A DNA stretch of 64,000 nt from Castor canadensis (taxonomy: Eukaryota > Chordata > Mammalia > Rodentia > Castoridae): the NCBI RefSeq assembly GCF_047511655.1, contig NC_133401.1, positions 11,378,001-11,442,000 on the forward strand, written 5' to 3'. The notes beneath the pieces are model-generated. The model was not told where the DNA came from. It saw only the letters and a list, made by a program, of their open reading frames with translations, and did not search any database. A program made the translations under genes and the position numbers. Below, in pieces: positions 33,281-45,534 of this stretch. Each line of letters starts with the position of its first letter. Position 1 is the first letter of the stretch.

Positions 33281-33679
33281 TCTGTGCTCATGAGGGATTT
33301 CAGACTGTAGTTTTCTGTCAACATTTCATATGCACGTAAGACTGACTGCATAGAGTGAACTGAGTAATGTCATCTCCTTTTCTAGTTTTTGAAGAGATTT
33401 TGAAGAATTGATATTCTCCTTAAATGCTTGGTAAAATTCAAAGTAAAGAGATGGAAGATAGCCCTTGGGAAGCAGAAATCTCTGCATTATACTCACTTTC
33501 ACTGAGATGTTTTCATGGAACTAAATTGAACTGGAGCCAAGCTGGGACCCAAGCATAACTGGCTGGTTTCTTCTAATAAATCTAAAGGTGCTTGATAACT
33601 ATCCGATTTTAGATTTCAGTATGTTTGTCATGTTTGTTATTGTCATTGGCAATAGTATTGCCATATATGGGGCATGATG

Positions 33680-34740
33680 GGGTGTTATGTGCTTTGGGGA
33701 ATGAATGAGTCTGGCTTCTCAACATTTCCACCTCACATACTCAACATTTCTCTGTGATAGGAGAACATTTGAAATTTACTCTTTTAGCAACTGAAATATG
33801 CAAGACATGATTACTAACTGTAGTCATGACGCTGTGCAATATATCAGTAGAACTCATGCCTCCTGCTTAACTGAAACTGTGTACCCTTTGTTCAACAGCT
33901 CCCCTTCCCACCCCACCCCAGCCACTTAGAGAAGTCAGGCTTCCTAGCAACTCATGAGACAAGGTGAGATGGATTTGCCGTTCAATGCAAATAGTTCAAA
34001 ATCCCCTATCTTTACAAAACCAATCATGAAAAAAGATTGGAGGATTGGCTCAAGTGGTAGAGCACTTTCCTAGCAAGCGCTGAGTTCAAACCCAGTGTCA
34101 GCAAAAAAACACAAGGAGTCAAACTTTGATGTTGGCTTTTTTTATATTCTGAATATAAGTGAGATTGTGTAGTACTTGTTCATTCTACATATCTGCTATT
34201 TCCTACTGACCTACACCTTCCCCATTCCTCCTCCACTATACTATATCTGCTAACTAGTGTTGTCTTCTACCTCTGTATGTTTGAGTTTTCAGAATTACAC
34301 ATGTAAGTGACATCATGGAATCTTTTTCTTTCTGTGACTGGCTTGTTTCACTTAGCATGAAATCTTCTAGGTTTGCCTCTGTTGTGACAAATAGTAAGAT
34401 CACATTCTTTGTTGGGGGTGAATAATATTCCCTTGTGTATTTGCATTAGAGGATTTTTAAACCATTTATCCATCGATGGACACGTAGCTTGTTTCCATGT
34501 CTTGGCTGCTGTGAATAAAGCTGCAGTGACCATGGTGGAGCAAGTCATCTTTACAAGGTGACTATTTCTTGATGGTTAGATAAACACCCAGAAGAGGGAT
34601 TGCTGGGTCACAAGATAGTTCCAGTTTTAAAGTCCTTAGAATCCTCATACTGTTATCCACTATGGCTGTGCTCACCACATTCCAACAGTGTACAGGCCTT
34701 GCCTTTTCCTTGATCATTGTTAGAAATTAATTTGGGATAT
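33680..34740 (-). mobile_element. L1 3' part, antisense (copy B), with ID SINE at 34,034-34,107
   Basis: Same element as 18,200-19,240: CTGTGAATAAAGCTGCAGTG, CACTTAGCATGAAATCTTCT on the plus strand. Confidence 0.85.
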
Positions 34741-37034
34741 TGGGTGTCATGAGAGAGATGACAGAACTCAGGTGTCAATAGGCAAGGCAAAATTGACTTC
34801 TGCAGAAGAGGTGCCACGGACAGAGTCCTGTTAGCAAGCACACTGGGTGGGAAGTCTGCTGAGGGTTGATCTCTAATGCAAGCTGCCCCTCACCTTGACT
34901 GAATGGATTTCGGGTGGGGCAAGTGACCTTGGTGCAGGAAGAGCAAAGATTTACCTGAACAAGTAAGCAAGCAGTTTCTGAAACTTGGACACCTGGTGAT
35001 CAAATGAACTTGCTCAGCTAAGAAGAACCGCCTTTTGTTTAAAACAGGAATTTATTTGGTTAAGTGACATCTCACAACACACATAGGGTACAATTTGGGG
35101 GAAGTTAAGCTGACATCTGTACAATGATAATATAGTGTTCATGAACCCCTTTGACCGAAAAGACCTGACTTTAGTTGATTCTCACATCCGTACCATCAGT
35201 CTGACTCCCAGGTCCACTGTTTGTTGTGTCATCTCCCAGAGGTAGGAGAGTCACAAGCCTGACTATCAAGCAGCAGCTTGAAGAGGGACGGCAAACCCCA
35301 CCAAGGAGAAAGAGGCCTGTGGTTCATCCCCTCTATGCAGTGCTGGTGGATGTGTCTCCTGGGTAGCTTGATGCCTTATTTTGTATCCTGCAACTTTAGT
35401 GGATTCATTTATTAATCTAGCACTTTGGACACTTTGGGGGTTTCAGATACAGGATCGTATCATTTGCAGATAAAGAGAGGTTTCCTTATTCCTTTTTCTT
35501 GTCTGATTGCTGTTCCTAGTATCTATTTGGTCTGGGATGTAAGGAGACCCACTTGTACCTAGCCCTCCACCTTGAGATCTAAGTGTTTAGGATACAGACT
35601 CTCAGGTAAGAGCACATTGGGACACTGTGCACCACGGCTTCCAGGAGTAATCAATGGACCTATTCTTTGTTTTGTTTGGTTTTATATGTTGTTTGGTTGG
35701 TTGGTTTTGCTTACAGTATTAGGGACTGAATTCAGGACATTGCATTGTTAGGCTTGCCCTCTACCACTTGAACCAAACCACACCCCTTTTGGCTTAGTGT
35801 ATTTTTTCAAGTAGGGTCTCCTGCTTTTGCCCAGGGCCTGCCTTGGACTGAGATTCTTCTACCTCTGCCTCCCCCATGGCTGGTCCACAGGCAGGTGCCC
35901 ACACACCAAGCCCTTTGGACCTGTGTTTATTCCCTAGTGGGGCAGGGTAGAAAGCTTGGGAAGTAGCCCACACCTGCTTAGGACCTCAGAAGTCTACAGT
36001 CTGGTCTATGCCCAGGTAACTCAATAACTTGTGTAAATTAAGAAGTTGGCCATGAACGTCAGTGTGGAAAGTGTAGTAAAAACCCTTCGCTGGAGAAACT
36101 CAAATCTCTGAATTTTAAACCATTATTTGTCCTGATCCTGGGGAGAAGCCCCAAGAAGTGCTTAAAAACCCCTGTAATACTGCTTCTTTCTTCCGTGGTC
36201 ATGGGATGCTAGTGTGTGCCTTGTCCCTTGCACTCCTGGAGAAAGGAAAATGAAGAGACCACCATGGGAACCTTAGAGGTGGGGCTGAGACCCCAATGCT
36301 CCTCCCTCAGGGAGAAGATGGTCTTGGGATCCTGAGCCTATGGCAGGGTCCAGGTCAAGACTGCCTCATTTTCCCGCCTTGTGCAGTGGGGTGTTTCCTC
36401 ATCTGCACAGGCACAGGAGCCCCTCAATGCATATCTCATCTTCTCCTGGAGACAACTAATTACCACGTAGATTCCAGACCTGTGTGCAAGAGGAGAGGCG
36501 GGGCGTCCTCCCCACCTGCCCTGCTTACATCATTTTGCTGATGACTCTTTTTTCCATTGGTTTTTGGGTTTGGGGAAATTCAAGGAAAGCATGGGAAACA
36601 CAGCAATGAGGAAAAGATAAATCCCTGAGTTATGTTTTGAGTAGACTAGACTCAACCCATGATGCTGTTTGCAAATGTCCCTCTTCTGGACAGGATTTGA
36701 GTTACAGATGCCTCCCAGGGGCTGTGCACCATAAGAGGCCACATGTGCTAGTCAGGCGCTCTACCACCTGAACCACTCTGTCACTCAGAAGTTGGTAAAA
36801 TCTTGCAATTGTTTTTGAAAGACAGAAAAAGTGGGGCACTATTCTTTGTGGTCATTGAAATTCTGTGGTTTTCTATGGCATTCACTGAAAATTTCTTCTC
36901 CTCCTCCTCCCACCTCTCCTCCTCCCACTCCTCCTCGGCCTTCTTTTTTGTCTTATCTTCTTCCTCTTCCTGTTCCTCTTCCTCCTTCCCCCTCTCCTTA
37001 TCCTTTTTCTCCTTTTCTTTCTTTCTTTTTTTTT

Positions 37035-37990
37035 AAATTTAAATATTCTTTATTTGATATTATACATAAACCACACTAAAATGCCTTTTAGCAAGTAAAA
37101 GGCAGCATTTTAAATACAGGGAATTCTACTTAAATTGGTAGTAGTCAAGACCAAAATACAGACATTGCTTCCTTATCTTCAATATTGCCTTTAACAGGCA
37201 AATGATCACAAACTGAAACATAGTGAGTTTTTGCCTGGTTTTGAGATAGTGAAGGGAACCCCCCAGTATTTAAACATCACACAACCAACTATATAAATGT
37301 AAATATAAAACCAATTGTTACTAGGTTTTGAGATGGTGTTCCCCATCTGTGAAAGGCTGAATATTACTAATTAAGTCCAATCATATCTTTAGAAAGGGGA
37401 AACAGTGACAATATTTACTTAACTGGAATTGCTTTTGAAAAAAAGACACATTTACTTAACTACAAGCCAATTTTGCTTAAATCAGGACTGTCCAACAAAA
37501 ATATTCTGTCAGCCATTCATGATTTGAATTCTGGTGTTGTAAGATTAAATTATGGTACACATAAAAAGCCATGTGACATTTCTGTTTTGTAATAAATAAG
37601 GCAGTGGGTATTACTCATTGGTAGCCTTTTTGAGATAAGCTATCAAGTCTGCCCTTTCTCCCTTCTTCTTAATGCCAGCAAAGATCATTTTTGTTACAGG
37701 GATGTACTTTTTGGGATTCTCCAAATACTCCATCAGTGTATCCTCTCCCCAGGTGATACCTTTGTTCTTGTTGGCATCTGTGTAAGAAAACCCAGGGGCC
37801 TGACCTGTCTTGTGCCCAAACAGACCATGGAGATTTGGCCCAGTCTTGTGCTTGCCTCCCTTTTCCACTGTGTGGCACTGGGCACACTTCTGAACAAAAA
37901 TCTTCTTGCCTTTTTCAACATCACCCATCTTTAATTCGCTCTTTTGTCACTATCACGACAAAGGAAATGTCTCGAAAGCTGGACGCCCCG
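37035..37990 (-). mobile_element. CYCS: Processed CYCS retrocopy (whole cDNA insertion)
   Basis: Intronless cDNA on the minus strand: 5'UTR (37,990-37,929), complete CDS, about 560 nt of 3'UTR, an AATAAA at 37,054-37,049, and an A-run (T-run 37,026-37,034 on the plus strand). It sits in the pyrimidine tract that is uninterrupted in copies 0 and A, so it entered copy B after the duplication. Exact TSDs cannot be fixed inside the CT-rich target. Confidence 0.92.
37611..37928 (-). CDS. CYCS: Cytochrome c, intact ORF of a retrocopy
   Basis: 105 codons from ATG to TAA with no frame break. Cytochrome c carries electrons between complexes III and IV in the mitochondrial intermembrane space and activates Apaf-1 when released. 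The haem-attachment motif CAQCH is at residues 15-19, and the distal Met ligand at residue 81 (Met80 of the mature protein) is present. Against the highly conserved mammalian somatic sequence I see two changes: Arg39 to His (mature R38, a haem-propionate contact) and Gly78 to Val (mature G77, in the loop carrying the Met ligand). Both positions are near-invariant, so loss of constraint is likely. There is no promoter of its own visible, and the insertion lies downstream of (3' to) the galectin relic on the same strand. It is most simply a fairly recent processed pseudogene; transcription is untested. Confidence 0.9.
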   Translation of the reverse strand: MGDVEKGKKIFVQKCAQCHTVEKGGKHKTGPNLHGLFGHKTGQAPGFSYTDANKNKGITWGEDTLMEYLENPKKYIPVTKMIFAGIKKKGERADLIAYLKKATNE

Positions 37991-38009
37991 CTCTCTCTCT
38001 TTCTTCCTT

Positions 38010-38125
38010 TTTTTTTAAGAGAGCAGGTCTTTATGTATCCCAAGGTACCCTCAAACTCATGATTCTCCTGCTTCAGCCTCCCAAGTCCTGGGATTGCAGG
38101 CATAAATCACCATGCCTGACAAGAA
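38010..38125 (-). mobile_element. B1-like SINE, antisense (copy B)
   Basis: Counterpart of 3,614-3,728: ATGATTCTCCTGCTTCAGCC, GTCCTGGGATTGCAGGCATA. Confidence 0.8.
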
Positions 38126-38485
38126 TTTCAAATGCTAACTTTGTCATGTCCTGTCTTCAACTCCTCCAGCCAGGTCTACTGGTGACACATATGAACATCC
38201 TTCAAACGAGCAAATTAATGAATTCTATCTGATTTTCCTCAATTTACAATTACAGCTCTGGGTGTGGACAGATGTCTAAAATTTCAGTTCAGTCATTTGC
38301 AACAGGGTTAGGATTTTGGCTGAGAGCATCTGACATGTGATAAGTCCAATATAAGGATGTCCTTGCTATGTTCAGACAGTTCAGTGAGCTTGTGACTCAC
38401 TCCTTACATTGCAGAAGATTTTTCCTCTTTGATTACTTAATCTCCCCCATGGAACTCCCACAGCCATCTTGGTGATGACACTTAC

Positions 38486-38491
38486 TTTATT
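38486..38491 (-). promoter_or_regulatory. Putative poly(A) signal of the copy B galectin
   Basis: AATAAA on the minus strand, 164 nt beyond the exon 4 stop codon, in the same context as in copy 0 (4,094-4,099). Confidence 0.55.
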
Positions 38492-38654
38492 CCCCTCTAA
38501 GGCAAAAACAAACTCTTATGAAGTTTGGTAGAGGTTTAACTTTAATGACCTTGTGTAGCAGGGGTGAGAAGGAAGTGTTCTGTTAGAGGCTCTGGGAATC
38601 CCATGGTCGTCTAGAGCGAGGGTGTCCTCACAGAGGGGAGAGTGGTCACTTTAT

Positions 38655-40416
38655 CTAGACGACATCCACGGAGGTCAGGCGGATGTCTCTCCACACCTGA
38701 ACCATCTGCACAGAGCTTGGCTGGATTCGATGGGCAAAGCTGTAACAGTATTGCCTGTTTACTATGACCTATAGGAGGGAAAATGGGTCACAATAATTTT
38801 CTAAGATACAGTTTTTATAAAATTACATATATTTTAAATTTTGTTTATTTCTTTATTTTGAGACTGGGTGTATCTATAGGCTGTAGCCCAGCCTGACCTC
38901 CAAATCTCAATCCTGCTTCAACCTCCGCAGTGCTGGGATTACAGAAATAAGCCACCATACTGAACCCCATGTATTCATTTTTAAATGACAAGTAGTACCT
39001 AGACGTGTTTATTGGCTACAGGGTGACATTACAATACAAGTATTTGTCTGGGGCTGGCTGAAAACTGTCATCCTCCTGATCAACTATGATTATAGATATG
39101 ATCCACCAGTGCCTGGCAAGATTCATTATTTGACAACAAAAACCTCTAGCTCCCAAGTTGTAATGTAAAGAGAAATTGATACTATCATTTATTTTAAAAA
39201 TGAAAACATATAAATATTTATGTTATTTATATTTATATGTATTTATACATACAGTGCTTGTATAAGTACAGGTTATTTCTAGAAGGAGGCAAATCAGCCA
39301 AAAATAGTTGTTATTGGGAAAGGGATTGGTGTTCAGAGGTGACAGGAAGCCTTAAGTTTAGGCTGATTAAGATAACTTTTCAAATGCAGTTTTAATTATT
39401 TAGATACTTGGATATTTATTTAACAAAATAAGAAGGAAGAAAAGCTGTGGGTGAAGACAGAAGAAATTTTTGACCTTAGGTCAAGTTGCCTGTGAGTTGA
39501 CCTTGACCTTGACCCTGTTCAGATTTGGGGAAAGAACTGAGGATGGTGATGAGCAGAAGGTGCTCTGGAACTAAAAGCCAGTACTTCTGAAAGATGGACT
39601 CCACAGGGCTTTTGCAGCCAGGCCAGGTGAGCAGTGTCCTCCTTTGGGATCCCATAGATGCTGAGTAGGGGCCATTCCCAGGGTCACTCACCTGGTACTC
39701 ATTGTGCAGCACCAAGAGGTGCAGGTCAAATGGCTTGCCATCCTCAAAGGGCATTGTGGAAGATTTCACCTCATTTTCCCACTTTCCACTCTGACGAGTG
39801 TTCATGACCACAAGACGCCCAAAGTAGACTCGGAAATGGAAGGCGATGTCAGACTTCTCATCGGGGCTGATATGGAAATCCACTTGCAATTCGGGGTCAT
39901 TTCTGCTGGGCAAATCACATGATGTGTTGGCAGGACCCTTTCTTGTGGTGACACACACATTAGATCAAAAACAAATTCTTCCTAAGTTACTCTTCACAGT
40001 GCAAGGAAGGCCTTCCTGGATGATACTATAGTCTTTGTCCAATGAAGCAGGGCAGTGAAGTGCTCTGTTTCTTACTTAGACCAAAACTAAAACTTAGCAT
40101 CAGTCATTGACTGATGGGTGATCCATCCCCTGAAAAGTGCATGCCCTTTGATAAAGAGCCACAGCCCCAACCCATGGAGTGATCTCTTCCCACTGTCCCT
40201 CATATCTGCCCACAGACCATGTTTAATGCTTGGTGGGGTCTAAGACAGGTGCCAACCTGCAGTCAAACACTCCAATGTCACTGAGACACAGGTTGCCCCA
40301 AAGCACATTTCATTCCACCCATGTATAAAGAGAACTCATGCAAAAGAGATGCAGGGTGTCCCTTTGATTATCACTGAAGAACCAACGGACAAGGCCACTT
40401 TCTGTGTGCATGGGAC
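38655..40416 (-). pseudogene. Galectin (CLC/PP13-like) gene relic, copy B, exons 2-4
   Basis: Best-preserved copy. Exon 2 (40,340-40,416, 77 nt) opens after CACGGCAG and encodes VPCTQKVALSVGSSVIIKG and on. Exon 3 (39,692-39,902) has exactly the 211 nt typical of galectins. It reads [20 protein letters not shown], then HFRVYFGRLVVMNTRQSGKW, then PFEDGKPFDLHLLVLHNEYQ, and is followed by GTGAGT. Exon 4 (38,655-38,768) opens after CCTCCTATAG, encodes [19 protein letters not shown] and [18 protein letters not shown], and stops at TAG. Phases join correctly (2 after exon 2, 0 after exon 3). The His, Asn, Trp and Glu of the sugar site are in place; the first Asn and Arg are altered as in galectin-10/13. 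One clear lesion exists: the exon 2 donor is TTTTGC|ATGAGT, where copy A has GTGAGT. Exon 1 was not found. Family members are secreted or cytosolic immune and placental lectins. A GT-to-AT donor would block normal splicing, so I score it as a pseudogene, but a functional allele or alternative donor cannot be excluded. Confidence 0.88.
38850..38965 (-). mobile_element. B1-like SINE, antisense (copy B)
   Basis: TTTTGAGACTGGGTGTATCT, GTGCTGGGATTACAGAAATA. Lies between exons 3 and 4 of the galectin relic, as in copy 0. Confidence 0.85.
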
Positions 40417-41169
40417 CTGCCGTGGGAATGAAGTGTGGATAAGAGGGGTGAGCAAGATGACAGGTCTCTTCCTATGAGAGTTTCCAGTGGTGCCAGTGGT
40501 GTGGCAGGTTAGAGATTGAAGGACAGGCTCTGAGGACCCTCCTCTCCTGCCCCCCGTCCAAAGCCAGGTCCCTGTATTCTTGACAAAGCAGAAGGGTTGT
40601 AGAAGAGTCAGGCTAACTGGATTCAAATCCTGATTCTGATCCTTACTAGCAGTGGGATTAGAGATACATTACCTGGGCAGGGCCTGACTCAGTTTACAGG
40701 AGATCACTAGAAATTCCAACTTCATAGAGTATTCTCAGGGAGATAGAAAGTAATACATGTAAAACCTTAATCGTAATCACTGGTATTTTTATGCTCCATA
40801 CTGGGTTATCTATGAGAAGGGGAGAGCCCTTTCTGCAACACCACTTCTAGGAGATCTCAGGTAGGGTACATGTAGCCTGAGCCACTGTGTACAGACCCAG
40901 CTTAATGATCCAGCACCCCACTGTGTGAGCTCATCCTCCTCCACTGTTCTCAAGAGGAGACATTAAAGCCACATTCATTCTGCTCTTGTCAGTGCTTAGA
41001 GATGGGTCTTCAGGTAAGCCCAGTCTCTAAGTCTCCCAACATTCTGCCAGTGACACATAGAAAGGTCCACAGACATTGAACATTGTCATTGCTGTGGGAG
41101 AGAAGAAAATTCACACACAGAATAGGAGACATTTACACTCCCTGATCAATACTCAGTCATAGAATCTCT

Positions 41170-41172
<3 letters not shown>

Positions 41173-41217
<45 letters not shown>
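41173..41217 (+). repeat. (CT)n microsatellite (copy B)
   Basis: About 22 CT units, counterpart of 24,221-24,263. Confidence 0.97.
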
Positions 41218-41222
<5 letters not shown>

Positions 41223-43780
41223 CTTCTCCCTCACTTTCATTTCTCTTTCCACCTGCCCTCCCCTTCCACACGCAGTGCAGCTCACAGGCACCTCAGTGGC
41301 ACACTCCTGCTCAATTAGATATGCACTATGGTACCGCCATGGGCCAAGGTCATTGCAGTCCCTTTTCAACTCTCCTGTTTTTCTGCCATTGCTGTGTCTC
41401 TCTTGTGGCTCTTTGACACTGGGTCTATTCTTCTGGGTCTCCAGGAGCTGCACCATATAAAGGATCCCTGGTAGCCCCGCCCTCTTGCTTCTCACCTATT
41501 TCCAAGCCCCTCCCAGCAGGGTGAGAAAGAATGGGGTGTCAGAATCAGACTGTCCTAATCCTGCCTCCTGTGCTGACTGAGACTGTGATGCACAGAATAG
41601 TTACTGACGAAGGATGAGGTGCATGAGAAACAGGGAAACAGAGAGGGGTGAGTGGGTCTAAAATCCACCGTGAGATGACTGCTCCTGCTCACAGGGCAGC
41701 TCCAGTGGTCACCATGGACTCAATCTTTAGGTAGGGCAGCAGTGTCCATGTGAGATGATCCACCTGCCAGCTTTGCTGTTCTAGAATCCGAGGTGAAGTC
41801 AGCGCCTTCACAAGAACAGTGCTGAGTCTTTACACTAAAAGAGAAAAGCAGCTACTCATCACGATAGACTTCAAAACATAGTTAAAGGCCATGAAATGTG
41901 GCCAGGACTTATGGACTATCTTCATGCAACTGGTTTGTGGGCTTTTTGTTGTTATTTTCATTTTTTAAAAAGTCTTAAAATTTAATTGGTGCTTATTTTG
42001 ATATGGTCCATCCATATCAGTGTTTTTCAAAAATAGTACAAATTATTAGCACTATTTTTTTTACTTTTATGAGGATACATTTTTTTGTACAAAGGGGATT
42101 CATTGTGACAATTTCAAATAGGCTCTTATTTTACATTGATTAGCTCACCCCACCCTCCCGCCCATCCTCCTCTCCCCACCACACTTAAATCAATTGTAAG
42201 AGGTTTCTTTGTTCTATTTCAGATTTGTCCACCTGCCATATTCTCTCACTGTAATCTCCTTCATTCACCCTCCATTAGTTGCTCTTTAAAGTTTTATCTC
42301 AACCATTTTAAATTGTCAGCACTGTCTTCTTGTTGTAGTTTTGTTTTTGTTTTGCTATTTGATGTGCTCATGGGAAGTGTATAGGTCAAGCAGAGGTCAT
42401 TCCAGCAGGGAGGCCATGCTGTCCCTCGCATCCCTCAACCTATTTGGCAGGATGGAGCAATGACTTACTGATGTGGGGCACAAAGGGCCATCTTTCCCCA
42501 AGAAAGGACCAGCTCCGTGTGCTCTTCCAGTCCCTGTGGTTCTCTCTGTGGTCAGACTAAAGGTCATCATGGTTCAATTTCAGCTCTCCCCTTCTTCCCC
42601 CTCGTTGTCTCCGCATGTCCTTCTCCTGGCAGCTTCCTTCAGTAAATCAATTCCACAATATTAATATCTCAACCCATGCTTCTCAGGAATCCGTCTATGA
42701 TAATCTCTATCTCAGGGCGTGTTTCTTAGGAATCTGTTCTATGATTCTTCTTTTGGAAAGATCTCATTTACTTCTTATCACCCTCTGTGTTATTCCAGGC
42801 CACTACTGTATGAAAAATCTTTTCAGACCACGGCATCACTTTTAAATTTCCAGGCTCAATCCTGTGTTGTATTTATCTTCAGAACTGCACATAGGTAGGC
42901 TCACAGGAAAGTACTCTTAGTAGACCATTTGCTATTACTATTAGATTTAACATGTGAGAATACAGTTTTGGACCTAGTTCCTGCTCTAGACCCCAGCAGA
43001 ACAGACCAAACAAAAATGGAGTCACTCATGCCAACTGCCTCATAATCAACTCTAACTCTCCCCATTGGTCTGTTTCCTTGTTGCCCCTTGTAGCTTCTAT
43101 AGCCATGGCCAGGTGGGAGTGCTCATCTTACCTTGTAGTATGGAGGCTGCCCCATCCATGAATTGCAAATAGAGCTAATTAGATCTCTGATTAAATGTGT
43201 TATAATTTCTTCTTTTGACTTTAGTTTGCTATAAATTGGTAACTCAAACTGATTTTCACTACACACAATTCATGGAATTCTTTACACTAAAGTACATTCC
43301 TAAGAGTGGAAAATTAAGAACTTCCATTAATTAATTATTAATTTTTTGCAGTACTGGAATTGAAACTCAGTGCCTCATGCTTGCTAGGCAGGCACTTACC
43401 TCTTTACCCAACTTTCAGTCCTTTTTCTTAGTGTTGGGTATTTTTGAAATAGAATCTTGCTTTTGCCTGGGCTTGTCTTGATCCTAGATCCTCTTGCTTT
43501 CTTCTTCTCAAGTAGCTAGGATTACACTGCCCAACTGAGAATTAATTTTAATTTTTTAGTAGGACCAAGGCTTGACACCAGGGCTTTGCACGTGCTATGC
43601 AAGCATTTGTGCATGCTGTATACACCTGCAGGCCTCAGTTTTGGGGGCCAGAGTCTCATTAGGTAGCCCAGGTTGGCCTTGAATTAATAATCCTTTTTTT
43701 CCCTCAGCCTTCTAAGTGCTGGGATTACAGAGTGGGCCACCACTTTTGAAATATATGCTGATATGTGTAGCATGCACCTG

Positions 43781-44156
43781 TGTTGCGGGAGTTTGCTGGC
43801 TGAGATACGGGACTCTTGAGGCAATTATCAAGAAACAACATTTTACTGTGCCAGCACAGACTCAGCGGACTCATATCCAAAGGCGGAGCTCTGAGAACAA
43901 AGGGGTCTCACCTTATATGAACTTGCAAGCAGGTAACAGAAGCAAAAAGCAAGGTCTAGCCCATAGATGGTTATATTTAATTTTACTGGCTACTTTATCC
44001 CAATGTTATGTGACTTTCCCGTCCCTAGTGCTACATGACGTTCCTCATGTTCAGATTTCTCAGGTTTTATCTCTCTGCTATGCCATCCCTACCTCCCTGC
44101 TACTTTCTCAGGACTCAGGCCTAGACTGTTTTCTTCTGATCCTCCTCCCTGCTACA
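43781..44156 (-). repeat. 3' LTR of ERV1
   Basis: On the minus strand it starts TGTAGCAGGGAG and ends CTCCCGCAACA. A TATAAGGTGAGACCCC-type core promoter is at about 43,920-43,905. The AATAAA of the partner LTR is mutated here (plus strand ACATTTTACTGTG). Confidence 0.92.
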
Positions 44157-44218
44157 TTTGACCCACTTATGGTCAAAGAGCATCATCTTTATTTGGGGTT
44201 TGTATTTTTATAGTATTA

Positions 44219-44760
44219 TTACATGTGTGGCTGATTTCTTTCTGTAACGGCATTTATAATAGTCTTGATAAGCCACAGCACCAGGGGAACCAGGCTGGCC
44301 AATATTAAGCATGCCCCTGGGATTAGGCCCATTGTCCCTATCAGGGTTTTGAATCCAACTAAAGCAGAAAACCAGCCTCCAGACAGGTCACGGGATCCCA
44401 TCCTCTCCAAGCCTAGACAGGGACATGGACAAGCTTTTTTGTTCTGTCTGTGATCTCTTTTACAACCTTTTAAAATCATTAATTTGTAAGCAGCAGTTGT
44501 TTGGGTTAAATTTTCTTACAAACTTCTTTTTCAGAAGCAAGCAAATAGTCTAAATCCAAGCAGTTGTGATAGATGGTATTGTGCATCTTAGTGCTTTGTT
44601 TTGTCAGCAAACTGATGGTGCTTGCAGTTTCATTAGTTATAATTTCAAAAACGGCCTGCAGCCTGAGGATGTGATTGAGCATATATAGACTCAACCAGTG
44701 AGAGGAGCAAGTTTTTAGCTTTGGCAGAGATGGAAAATTCCTTCCGCATTTCCTCATAAA
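44219..44760 (-). pseudogene. ERV1 env transmembrane-subunit remnant
   Basis: Two frames carry the TM subunit. 44,757-44,506 holds the ectodomain heptad region leading to [12 protein letters not shown], the region of the immunosuppressive-like segment and disulphide motif. 44,479-44,219 holds the pre-membrane and membrane-spanning hydrophobic segment (LIPGACLILASLVPLVLWLI). The frames are separated by an indel just after the first Cys. The spacing of the Cys to the following Cys-Cys pair looks like C-x7-CC, allowing for that indel, rather than the C-x6-CC of murine leukaemia-type viruses. The surface subunit is not recognisable. Non-functional. Confidence 0.82.
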
Positions 44761-45294
44761 AGGAGTGAAAAACTTGGTATGAGGAACTGTCTTGGGTAAC
44801 AGTTTCTAATTTGAGGTGTATCAGACTCTCAGGGTGAAGACCCTTTTTATCTATTTTTCTATCAATTACTTTTGCCGTGTTTAACCAGATGGCTTAAGCA
44901 CAGTGAAATTTACAAGCTTACAGGTACCACTGGTGTAGTTAGGGGCAGCTTTCCCCTTGTGAAGGAGGGCTGCATATTTTGTCCTTTGTTAAACCAGATC
45001 AGTAGTAATAAATAGTAATTATGCATCCTGCCCAAAAGAGATAGAAGAGAGCTATAAAAACCTTTCACCATGAGATCAATCAGCGGGGGCAGTTTCTGCC
45101 AAGCCTATGGCGAAGACTGGGGTGAGAACTACAGCAGCAGATACAGACAAGGGGTGACAATGCATTACAGTGACATAACTGGGGTGAAAAACAGCCCCAA
45201 GCTTCTGCTGTGTGTACACTAGTCAGCTTTCCGGGGAAAGGGGTGGTGGTGACTAGAGCAGGGCTGTCATCCCGTTGTTCTTGGTGCCCCGTTG

Positions 45295-45520
45295 TTTCCT
45301 GGGAAGCAGAGTCCTATCAAGGGAGGGTGCTCAGGTTCTGGAGGGTGATCCTGCATGGTGAATCTGATCAGGGATGCACTCCCACTCTAGAGAAGCTGGC
45401 TTGACTCAACTGTGGTGGATCCAAGGAGCAGTCTCTGCCACTTTAACCCCGGTGGGAGTAGACAAGATAACAACAAAAGGGCCCCTCGAATGGGGTTTTA
45501 ATGGGTGGACATTTTATTTA
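45295..45520 (-). pseudogene. ERV1 pol integrase C-terminus remnant
   Basis: The minus strand encodes HPLKPHSRGPFVVILSTPTG, then VKVAETAPWIHHS and VKPASLEWECIPD, with a stop in between. This is the C-terminal DNA-binding end of gammaretroviral integrase, which normally overlaps the env start. Upstream catalytic parts are absent. Confidence 0.82.
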
Positions 45521-45534
45521 TATTACCCAGACAA

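Noticed and set aside
39476-39660. Continuation of galectin exon 3 reading frame into ...GQGQGQLTGN as a terminal exon
   Set aside because: It lies beyond a good GTGAGT donor. The true exon 4 with galectin-like residues was found about 0.9 kb further on (38,655-38,768).
43716-44213. 165-codon plus-strand ORF
   Set aside because: Antisense reading of the ERV1 3' LTR and the adjacent SINE.
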